Of a stretch of 64,000 bases of DNA, positions 1-6,601 are shown piece after piece. The DNA is from Phycisphaeraceae bacterium. GTDB lineage: Bacteria; Planctomycetota; Phycisphaerae; Phycisphaerales; UBA1924. The DNA lies in assembly GCA_019636845.1 (NCBI GenBank), contig JAHBWV010000001.1, forward strand, positions 992,001 through 1,056,000, written 5' to 3'. The position numbers and the translations under genes are program-made. Every line of letters begins with the position of its first letter. The first letter of the stretch is position 1. The notes beneath the pieces are model-generated. The model did not search any database, was not told where the DNA came from, and was given only the letters and a program-made list of their open reading frames with translations.

Positions 1-21
1 TTCTGCGACCATGTTACCCAT

Positions 22-63
22 GTCACCCAACTTTTGCACGCGGTAGGTCACGCGAAAGGTGAC
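22..63. repeat. GTGAC/GTCAC motif cluster at the left side of the element
   Basis: Three copies of the pentamer GTGAC or its complement lie at 22-26, 47-51 and 59-63. The last two face each other across seven bases as an inverted pair. Similar motifs flank the integrase start at 4771-4787. They could be recombinase arm sites or Rep iterons; a five-base motif is short, so chance is possible. Confidence 0.3.
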
Positions 64-289
64 GAAACCGCGATCGAAAAACAAGGACTTACGTTCGACC
101 TCCGGGCTGGTTGCCAACCGAGTGCGAGCCTTGCAGCTCCGACTCGCGAGTGGCTCCCTTCTGGAGCAGGCCCGCCCATTGCCCGTCGCCAGAGCGATGC
201 GGGCGATGGGCCGGGACTGCGATCGTTCGTCGCCTGACTCGGGGCGGGATCGACGGCGCAGAATTGTTCCGAAAAACGGAACCGACGAG
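64..289. other. Non-coding stretch, nothing recognised
   Basis: The start of the window up to the first gene is 325 bases long. Apart from the GTGAC cluster (22-63) and a possible promoter (290-317) I see no gene or RNA here. Open frames in this stretch are short and have no family resemblance. Confidence 0.5.
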
Positions 290-317
290 TTGCGGAAAGC
301 GGAACCCATGGTATGAT
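290..317 (+). promoter_or_regulatory. Candidate promoter for a leaderless transcript
   Basis: A TTGCGG hexamer at 290-295 and a TATGAT hexamer at 312-317 are separated by 16 bases. The ATG of the next gene begins only 8 bases after the -10 box, so a transcript from here would have almost no 5' leader. Prediction from consensus matching only. Confidence 0.35.
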
Positions 318-325
318 CTGCAACA

Positions 326-799
326 ATGGTCGAGTTCCCCGAGTTGCCGTATGGGCGCGTGCCAAATGAGTGGCTCGGATCACATGCCCCGATTGAAGTG
401 ATTGCGGGAACTCGTTGGATAGTGGAACGGGGAACGGTTCACTCCTTCCGGCACTGGCTGGACGAACTGCACCGGGCGAACCCGGGAGATCTGATTCCGA
501 TGCAGTGGGCACCACAGTACATCGGTGCTTCACGCCCGGGCATTCGCAAGCGGGCGCTTGCGGGGCGATTGACGGTGTTCACGTTCGCGATTGTCCAGCC
601 AAAGAAGAAGCTGCTCGGCAAGGTCGAGTATCGAGAGAGCAGAGAGACTTTCGACTATCTGTTGAAGAGCGAGTGCGAAGCATGGAGAGACCTGTTGTTT
701 GAGCAGCGCGAGGACGAGAGGGCGGCTTTCTTTGCCGTTCGCGAAGGTCGCGAGCGGGAGCTGCCCAAGGGGCACAGGAAGGTGGGTAAGAGATCATGA
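326..799 (+). CDS. Hypothetical protein of the integrated element (157 aa)
   Basis: I do not recognise this protein. It is 157 residues, basic in its C-terminal third, with no membrane segment, signal peptide or metal-binding cluster visible. The C-terminal half is rich in charged residues (Arg, Glu, Lys) and probably helical. The ATG at 326 directly follows a candidate promoter and has no obvious ribosome binding site. Its stop codon overlaps the start of the next small gene (ATGA at 796-799), so the two are probably co-translated. Context suggests an accessory or replication-related function in the element, but nothing in the sequence proves it. Confidence 0.6.
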   Translation: MVEFPELPYGRVPNEWLGSHAPIEVIAGTRWIVERGTVHSFRHWLDELHRANPGDLIPMQWAPQYIGASRPGIRKRALAGRLTVFTFAIVQPKKKLLGKVEYRESRETFDYLLKSECEAWRDLLFEQREDERAAFFAVREGRERELPKGHRKVGKRS

Positions 800-981
800 A
801 GGAGCCAGAGATTCGAGTCGTCGATTGCGGTCGATACGGAGTCGCCCTTGCGTGGGTGAGGCCGGGACGGGAGCCGAGCATTCGAGAAGTCGAGACGATC
901 GATAAGACCGGGGGCATTCGGACGATCAAGCCGCATGCTGCATTGGTCGAGATGGTGAAGCGGGCACTGCGTAAGGCCTGA
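796..981 (+). CDS. Small hypothetical protein (61 aa)
   Basis: A 61-residue basic protein whose ATG overlaps the stop of the preceding gene by four bases. It has no recognisable domain. The short beta-rich first half followed by a basic helix could fit a small DNA-associated protein, but this is speculation. It lies 99 bases upstream of the Rep gene on the same strand. Confidence 0.5.
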   Translation: MKEPEIRVVDCGRYGVALAWVRPGREPSIREVETIDKTGGIRTIKPHAALVEMVKRALRKA

Positions 982-1080
982 TCGCCAACACAATTCGGCC
1001 CGAACGCCAGCCGCCCCCGATGGGGTACGCCAGCCATGGGCCTCCAACCGGCGCAATGAGCGCCAGTCAGGAGTGCTTTC

Positions 1081-2154
1081 ATGGCTGTAGTTGTTTCTGG
1101 ATCGGACGGGTTGGGCGGCGCGGACGGCGACGAGACGCAAGCCGGGCCCCGCAGCGAAGCGCGGGGCGGCGGCGGCTCGCCGCCGCCTTTGCTTGAACAC
1201 TCTCAGAACGTTGTGACGGGAGAGGGGGAGAGGGAATACGAAGTCAGTTCCTGCGGTTGTGACTGCTGGTACTGCCCTGACTGCTGCAAGCGGAAGGGGT
1301 ACAACCTGCGGGCCGAGCTCGTCCCGATCCTGACGACGTTCCGTGGGCTGATGATGCTCACGCTGACGATCGACCCGGAGCTCTTCCCGACGGCGAGAGA
1401 CGCGTACCTGTACCTGCGGAAGCAGCGGGGGATCTCGCGGCTCATGCGCGAGCTGGACGGCCTGGGGCACCTGCACTCGCGGCGGTACTTCTACGTCGTT
1501 GAATTCCAGCAGCGGACCGAGCAAGCCCACTTCCACGTCCTGGTCGATGCGTCCCACATCCCGAAAGCGGCGATCGACGCGGCCTGGTCGCGGCTGCGGC
1601 CTCGATGGGCTGGTCCGGTCTCCATCAATCGACCGGCGTTCGGCATGACCCGCTTCTCGGTCGGCACCTTCGCGGGAGGGGCGTTGCACGCGGCTCGATA
1701 TGCGACGAAGTACCTCGTGAAGACCCCAGAGCATGGTTGGCCTGCGTGGGTGATGGGCATGGGGAAGGACCGGCGAGTGCCTCGGTATCAGACGAGCCGC
1801 GGGTTCTGGCAGCGGGACACGGTGCCATCGACTCCGACGGGGAAGACGCGTGAGGCACTGCCAAGGACCTACGCCGATCGCCTGGCCGAGTGCGGCATGT
1901 TCTCAAACCTGTTCGGCCTGACGGAGCGGATCGACCACGAGACCGGCGAGGTGCAGCGGGAGCGGGCATGGCTGGCGCGGCTCGGGCTGTCTGAGGACAG
2001 ATTGCGAGAGCTGCTCCCGGATGCTCGGGCAGGACGGCTGCGGATGACGCTGCGGGCCGGGAGCGTCGGGGCGTGCATCGACGCGTTGCGGCTGGCGGTG
2101 GGCGAGCCGATCCGCGTGATCAGCGGCCTGGGCGTCGCGGGAGCGCGGCCATGA
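1081..2154 (+). CDS. Rolling-circle replication initiator, HUH endonuclease (Rep)
   Basis: Proteins of this type nick one strand at the origin and stay covalently bound through a tyrosine. Visible motifs: a Cys cluster CGCDCWYCPDCC near residues 58-69 (probable metal-binding finger), the strand motif LTLTID at 93-98, the metal-binding HUH motif HFH at 150-152, and two possible catalytic YxxK motifs at 207-210 and 211-214. Length (357 aa) is usual for plasmid or phage Reps. The ATG at 1081 has AGGAG seven bases upstream. The stop overlaps the HTH gene that follows (ATGA). The presence of Rep suggests the element replicates as a circle at some stage or derives from a rolling-circle plasmid. Confidence 0.8.
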   Translation: MAVVVSGSDGLGGADGDETQAGPRSEARGGGGSPPPLLEHSQNVVTGEGEREYEVSSCGCDCWYCPDCCKRKGYNLRAELVPILTTFRGLMMLTLTIDPELFPTARDAYLYLRKQRGISRLMRELDGLGHLHSRRYFYVVEFQQRTEQAHFHVLVDASHIPKAAIDAAWSRLRPRWAGPVSINRPAFGMTRFSVGTFAGGALHAARYATKYLVKTPEHGWPAWVMGMGKDRRVPRYQTSRGFWQRDTVPSTPTGKTREALPRTYADRLAECGMFSNLFGLTERIDHETGEVQRERAWLARLGLSEDRLRELLPDARAGRLRMTLRAGSVGACIDALRLAVGEPIRVISGLGVAGARP

Positions 2155-2357
2155 AGCGCAAGCAACAACCGGAAGGGCCGCCGGTGTACCTGTCGCCCAA
2201 TGAACTCGCAGAACGTTGGCGGTGCGCCCGGTCGAGCGTGGACCGGATCGCCAAGCGTGCGGGCCTGCATCGCGTCTGCCTCGGGGGCGGAATCCGCGGC
2301 ATGGTCCGGTACTTGAGAGAGGAGGTGGAGCGCTTCGAACAGTCCCGGTTGGTGTGA
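2151..2357 (+). CDS. HTH (MerR/excisionase-like) DNA-binding protein
   Basis: A 68-residue protein with the layout of an HTH_17/excisionase fold: a leading 'YLSPNELAERW' segment, a recognition helix around 'CARSSVDRIAK', and a short wing with 'GGIRGMVRYLREEVERF'. Such proteins bind att sites and direct a tyrosine recombinase toward excision, or act as small repressors. The start is set by the four-base overlap with the Rep stop codon at 2151-2154, arguing for translational coupling with Rep. The integrase of the same element is on the opposite strand at 3543-4721. Confidence 0.75.
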   Translation: MKRKQQPEGPPVYLSPNELAERWRCARSSVDRIAKRAGLHRVCLGGGIRGMVRYLREEVERFEQSRLV

Positions 2358-2443
2358 CAGCCAGCCGACACATCTCTACCCCGCAGCCGCCCTGGGAATC
2401 GCAAGTCCGCCCGGGGCGGTCGCGTGCGCGCGTCGTCCTCGAT

Positions 2444-3475
2444 CTACATGCCTCCCATTGGCGGTTTCACAGAATTCGGACCGACGGTCAAGAAGGATGT
2501 TGAGCCGCTATCGCCACCATCGTCCTTTGAATACCCGGTGGGGCGTGGCGAGAAGATGCAATCAGCTGCCTTGTTGAGCACAATATCGCTGTTGGATGGA
2601 TCGTGTGCAGCCTTGACGATTGCTGTGTACGTCGCAAGAGCATTCTGCCTGTGCTTATTCACTACAGCGTTGTGGCGGTGTGCAAGGTAGTTCTTGGAAC
2701 AAAGGACGAGCATGAAAAATATCGTCCCGAAGATCAGGGCCTTGCTTACGGTGAGTTGAATCGTCTGAAACGAATTCACTGGAGCGATCCATTGCCATTT
2801 ATGCAAGAACAAGGTCGAAAGCGCGTAGAGGCCCAGCAGACCCGTCATGACGACTGTGGCTTTCAGCCACTTCGCAGCGGCCGTGTTGTGTGAATCTCCT
2901 TCTTGCTTGAAGTGGAAAGCTTGCTGGGACACTCCTTGTTCAGCTGCTACTTTCTTGATCGCATCGAGAGTGGCGTCTGCTTCTTTCCTAGATGCATCGA
3001 GCTGCTGTTTTATGGCCTCGGCTTCATCCTTGACGCTTTGGTTCACTGACCGTGCTTCACGGCCAAGCTTCTCGAAATCAGTTGAACGCCGAACAGAGTA
3101 TGAGATGGTCTCGGCTAGTGTCTCGAATGCTGGGTCATAAGCGTCATAGAGCTCTTGGATCAGAGCGTCTCTTCGAGCCTTGCCCTGCTCGGGGTTGAAC
3201 TTCGAGATCGCTTCAAACTGGTTGAAATTGCTGTCTGCTTGTGCTCGGATTCGATCGAGCCGTTGGATGGATAGCGACTCTAATACATCGACTGACAGTT
3301 GGTTATACAAGGCAATGAGTCTCGAAGCTGGCTCAATGGCGTCCTTGAAGTTGAGTAGGCCACCCAGATCATCGGTGCGAGGCAGCTTCGCTGCATCAAA
3401 TTGCTGCACGCGTACAAGCGAATTCTTCGCGGTCGTCAATGACTGTGTACGTCGTGTTTCGTTGGCATCAGGCAT
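2444..3475 (-). CDS. Coiled-coil membrane protein of unknown function (probable cargo gene)
   Basis: The first ~200 of 343 residues are strongly helical and charged, with a likely coiled coil at about 140-180. Two membrane segments follow at about 205-226 and 243-261, then a cytoplasmic tail with 'VVNKHRQNALATY' near 271-283 and 'IFSPRPTGY' near 307-315. From memory, this tail resembles a type seen in uncharacterised proteins of genomic islands; that is not verified. Base composition is clearly lower in GC than its neighbours, which suggests separate acquisition. It lies just downstream of the integrase on the same strand. A membrane effector of a phage-defence or element-maintenance function is possible, but no catalytic domain is visible. 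Confidence 0.7.
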   Translation of the reverse strand: MPDANETRRTQSLTTAKNSLVRVQQFDAAKLPRTDDLGGLLNFKDAIEPASRLIALYNQLSVDVLESLSIQRLDRIRAQADSNFNQFEAISKFNPEQGKARRDALIQELYDAYDPAFETLAETISYSVRRSTDFEKLGREARSVNQSVKDEAEAIKQQLDASRKEADATLDAIKKVAAEQGVSQQAFHFKQEGDSHNTAAAKWLKATVVMTGLLGLYALSTLFLHKWQWIAPVNSFQTIQLTVSKALIFGTIFFMLVLCSKNYLAHRHNAVVNKHRQNALATYTAIVKAAHDPSNSDIVLNKAADCIFSPRPTGYSKDDGGDSGSTSFLTVGPNSVKPPMGGM

Positions 3476-3542
3476 CGAGTAAACCCCTATGTGTGGACCA
3501 AGTGTTTGCGATAATACGGCGCACTGAGTGGCCGAAAGGGCG

Positions 3543-4721
3543 CTAGTGCCGACCGGACAGGTTCGGAGGGAGAGGTGGGCCGAACTCTACCACTGCCCCC
3601 ATGGCCTCCGGAACCATCGCCGCGTAGTGCCTGCGGCAGATCTCAGGGCTATTCCCCATCAGCGTGGCGATCTGGAAGAGACTGACGCCGCGTTGGGCCA
3701 GGTGGCTGCCGAACGTGTGACGGAAGTCGAGGCAGGTCCAGGGGAGGCCCGCGTCGGCATTGGCCTTCGCGAGCGTCTGAGAGAAGTTGTCGACGTTCCA
3801 TCGGCATCCCTGCGGGCTCGGAAAGAGCCACCCGCCATCCGAGCGGCGAGGCGTCCAAGTGTCGAGTTCGCGGCGAAGGTCGCGGCTGATTGGAATGGCG
3901 CGGTTCTTCCGGGTCTTGGGCTGCCAGCTTTCGCCGCCGACCGTTTTCGCGCGAACGCGAAGCAGGCCGTTGGGTGACTGTGACGAGCCGCCAGCCCGAT
4001 CCTCGACCTGGAGCCACAGCAACTCCTCGCGGCGGACGCCGGCGTAGATGAGCGTCGCGACCATGGCCCGAAGCAGCGGGCGGGACGAAAGGGACTTGAA
4101 CTGCTCGGCGATCTGTTCAAGCGTCAGGTATCGGATCTCGGGGGCCGACTCGCGGTACCGGGCGACCTTCGCGGCTGGGTTGCGATCCAGGGGCAGACGG
4201 ACGAGATCGGTCTCCATCGCCCAGTTGAAGACCTTCGCGATGACCTCTCGGTATCGGTTGGCGGTCTTGGGCGCCAGTCCTCGGGCCTTGACGCGATCGG
4301 CGATGAACTCGGAGATCGTCGAGGTGCTGATCTCCTCGAAGCAAGGGGCACCGAGCGGCCAGAGTCGCTTGCGGCGATCGTCGGGCCTCCTGAGAGCCTG
4401 GCACTTCCTGGCCCGCGTGCTGTCGAGCTCGAGGGCTGGGCAGCATTCGCCGAATGCCTCGCGGAGATACGAGGTGTCCCGCCGCCAGGAGCGTTCGTGG
4501 CGGTGGGCTTTCATGTGCTCGATGTACGCCGCGACGACCTCGCCGATGGGCGTTCGAGTCGGGAGTGGGCAGTCGATGCCTCGGAGCTTTGCAGACTCGA
4601 ACTGGCGGAGCTTCTCCTTGGCGATCTGGAGAGAATCGGTGCCGAGACTCCTGCGGCGCTTGATTGAACCCTCGTACCACTGGACGTGAAACGTGTCGCC
4701 TCGCTTGATCAGGCTCGCCAT
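3543..4721 (-). CDS. Tyrosine recombinase (phage-type integrase)
   Basis: Site-specific recombinase expected to insert and excise the element. The N-terminal half (about 1-170) holds the arm and core DNA-binding regions; the catalytic domain is about 195-370. Visible: Arg I at 230 (YAGVRREEL), the Lys strand at about 269-277 (PKTRKNRAIPI), Arg II at 334 (LDFRHTFGSHL), and Tyr nucleophile at 366 (RRHYAAM). The usual His three residues before Arg II is Leu331, and the usual His/Trp after 'LMG' is Asn357. The ATG at 4721 has AGGAGG seven bases upstream. The gene points away from the tRNA and starts 131 bases from its 3' end, the normal arrangement for a tRNA-targeting integrase. Confidence 0.9.
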   Translation of the reverse strand: MASLIKRGDTFHVQWYEGSIKRRRSLGTDSLQIAKEKLRQFESAKLRGIDCPLPTRTPIGEVVAAYIEHMKAHRHERSWRRDTSYLREAFGECCPALELDSTRARKCQALRRPDDRRKRLWPLGAPCFEEISTSTISEFIADRVKARGLAPKTANRYREVIAKVFNWAMETDLVRLPLDRNPAAKVARYRESAPEIRYLTLEQIAEQFKSLSSRPLLRAMVATLIYAGVRREELLWLQVEDRAGGSSQSPNGLLRVRAKTVGGESWQPKTRKNRAIPISRDLRRELDTWTPRRSDGGWLFPSPQGCRWNVDNFSQTLAKANADAGLPWTCLDFRHTFGSHLAQRGVSLFQIATLMGNSPEICRRHYAAMVPEAMGAVVEFGPPLPPNLSGRH

Positions 4722-4770
4722 GGCGTGCCTCCTGCGTTGGGCGAGTCCTTGTCCTGTTCGAGCGGCGCGG

Positions 4771-4787
4771 GTGACGTTTTAGGTGAC
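4771..4787. repeat. Direct pair of GTGAC motifs upstream of the integrase
   Basis: GTGACG occurs at 4771-4776 and again at 4783-4788, separated by six bases, between the integrase start and the tRNA. The same pentamer clusters at 22-63. A role as recombinase arm sites or an integrase operator is possible but untested. Confidence 0.3.
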
Positions 4788-4805
4788 GCGGGGCCGTTCG
4801 GGCAA

Positions 4806-4840
4806 AGAAAAAGGGACTCGCGATATCTCGCAAGTCCCTA
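4806..4840 (-). terminator. Rho-independent terminator of the initiator tRNA
   Basis: On the minus strand, just after the tRNA, a hairpin pairs 4812-4823 with 4828-4839 (one mismatch, four-base loop), followed by a run of five T. It sits 13 bases beyond the tRNA 3' end. Its retention next to the tRNA means that, if the element recombined within the tRNA, the terminator is on the element side. Confidence 0.75.
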
Positions 4841-4852
4841 TCACTAAAGAAG

Positions 4853-4926
<74 letters not shown>

Positions 4927-5086
4927 ATCGTGGGGCGATGTTAGGGAGCCATCGGCGGATGGTCAACGCATTGAAGCGATGTGAGGCGGAAATTGGCTTT
5001 TTGCCGCGGAAAGAGGGCGGTTGTGTGGCACGGACGCTGGGCAGCTTGGGTGGGGCGGGGGCGTAGAGCGCGGGATGCGATGTGGA

Positions 5087-6595
5087 TCACGCGAAGAGTT
5101 CGTGGATGACACGCCCGTGAACGTCGGTGAGGCGGAAGTCGCGTCCCTGGAATCGGTACGTGAGCTTCTCGTGGTTGAGGCCGAGCGCGTGCAGCATCGT
5201 GGCCTGAAGGTCGTGGATGTGGACGGGGTCTTTGGTGATGCGGTAGCCGAGTTCATCGGTCTCGCCGTGGACGTGTCCTTTCTTCAGTCCAGCGCCAGCC
5301 ATCCAGATGGTGAAGCAGTGGGGGTGGTGGTCGCGGCCGAGGAACTTGGAGCCGGCACGCTCCTCGTTCATTGCGGTTCGGCCGAACTCTCCGGACCAGA
5401 CGACGAGTGTGTCTTCGAGCATGCCGCGTTGCTTGAGGTCGAGTACGAGAGCGGCGGCGGCCTGATCGGTCTGGCGACACTTGATCGGGAGTTGGGTGAT
5501 GATGTCGTCGCCGGGGTGTGTGCCGTGGACATCCCAGCCGTGGTCGAAGAGTTGGACGTAGCGGACGCCCCGCTCGAGCATGCGTCGGGCGAGGATGCAG
5601 TTTCGTGCGAAGCTGGGAGTGGCGGGATCGGCACCGTACATGCTGAGAATGTGGCTTGGTTCTGCTGAGATGTCCATCACTTCGGGGACGGATACCTGCA
5701 TGCGGAATGCGAGTTCGTACTGTTCGACGCGGCTGAGTGTCTCTGGGTCGTTGTGCGATGCGTGGCGGGCGCGGTTCAGGTTGCCGAGGAGGTCGAGGGC
5801 CTCGCGGCGGGTGGGGCGGTCAACGCCCTTTGGGTTGTTGACGTAGAGGATCGGCTCGCCTTCGGAGCGGCACTGGCAGCCCTGGTAGACGGAAGGGAGG
5901 AAACCGCTTCCCCAGACGGACTTGCCTGAGGAGGGGTTTGAGCCGCCGGAGAGGAGTACCACGAAGCCGGGGAGGTTCTGATTCTCAGAGCCGAGGCCGT
6001 AAACGGCCCATGAGCCGATGGAGGGTCGTCCGAGGCGGGGTGAGCCGGTGTAGAGAAAGAGTTCCGCTGGTGCATGGTTGAATTGATCGGTGTGCATGGA
6101 GCGGATGAGCGTGACTTCGTCGGCGATGGAGGCGAAACTGGGGAGGAGTTGGGAGCACCACATGCCGGACTTGCCGACTCTTGCGAAGCGGTAGGGCGAC
6201 CCGAGGATCTTCGGATGGCCCTTGATGAAGGCGAAGCGTTCTTTCTCGAGAAGTGATTCGGGGCAGAGTTGGCCGTCGAGTTCGTTGAGGCGCGGCTTGT
6301 AGTCGAAGAGATCCTGCTGGGGAGGTGAGCCGGACATGTGCATGTAGACGATGCGCTTTGCCTTCGGCGCGAAGTGGGGGAGGTGTGAGGTGAAGAGGTC
6401 TGCCGGCAATGGCTCTGGCGTGCCGGTCGAGGCGTTCACGCGAGATGTGTTGCCCAGGAGCGATGCGAGCGCGATGAGCCCGACGCCGTTCTTGAGCTCA
6501 CCGAAGAAGTGGCGGCGTGTGACGTCGCGTGCTTCGGTGAGTCGGGATGGAGTAAGGTGAGGGTCTGGGCGCGGGTTGGAGGGGTTGGATGGCAC
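5087..6595 (-). CDS. DUF1501 family exported protein (sulfatase-like fold)
   Basis: DUF1501 proteins are abundant in planctomycetes and resemble the alkaline phosphatase/sulfatase superfamily; their substrates are unknown. Here a twin-arginine-type signal is visible: Arg27-Arg28 in 'TRRHFFGELKNG', followed by a hydrophobic stretch to about residue 48. Typical DUF1501 segments include 'SGSPPQQDLFDYKP', 'QLFDHGWDVHGTHPGDD', 'LVVWSGEFGRTAMNE' and 'GRDHHPHCFTIWMAG'. Length 502 aa is normal for the family. It starts with GTG six bases after the stop of the PSD1 gene, so the two form an operon, an arrangement repeated many times in planctomycete genomes. Confidence 0.9.
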   Translation of the reverse strand: MPSNPSNPRPDPHLTPSRLTEARDVTRRHFFGELKNGVGLIALASLLGNTSRVNASTGTPEPLPADLFTSHLPHFAPKAKRIVYMHMSGSPPQQDLFDYKPRLNELDGQLCPESLLEKERFAFIKGHPKILGSPYRFARVGKSGMWCSQLLPSFASIADEVTLIRSMHTDQFNHAPAELFLYTGSPRLGRPSIGSWAVYGLGSENQNLPGFVVLLSGGSNPSSGKSVWGSGFLPSVYQGCQCRSEGEPILYVNNPKGVDRPTRREALDLLGNLNRARHASHNDPETLSRVEQYELAFRMQVSVPEVMDISAEPSHILSMYGADPATPSFARNCILARRMLERGVRYVQLFDHGWDVHGTHPGDDIITQLPIKCRQTDQAAAALVLDLKQRGMLEDTLVVWSGEFGRTAMNEERAGSKFLGRDHHPHCFTIWMAGAGLKKGHVHGETDELGYRITKDPVHIHDLQATMLHALGLNHEKLTYRFQGRDFRLTDVHGRVIHELFA

Positions 6596-6601
6596 GCGGT
6601 G

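Larger units (their letters stand above)
1..4852. mobile_element. Small integrated element next to the initiator tRNA gene (left end not seen)
   Basis: The stretch left of the initiator tRNA carries two small unknown genes, a rolling-circle Rep, an HTH excisionase-like protein, a low-GC cargo gene and a tyrosine recombinase that starts 131 bases from the tRNA 3' end. This set is typical of an integrative element, or an integrated rolling-circle plasmid, using a tRNA gene as its attachment site. No duplicate of the tRNA 3' end is visible in bases 1-4800, so the left boundary is either outside the window or does not copy tRNA sequence. The element call is inference from gene content; the boundaries are not determined. 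Confidence 0.65.

Noticed and set aside
655-1734. Minus-strand frame of 359 aa opposite the Rep gene
   Set aside because: It covers the HUH and YxxK motifs of Rep in antisense and is Arg-rich; no ribosome binding site or motif.
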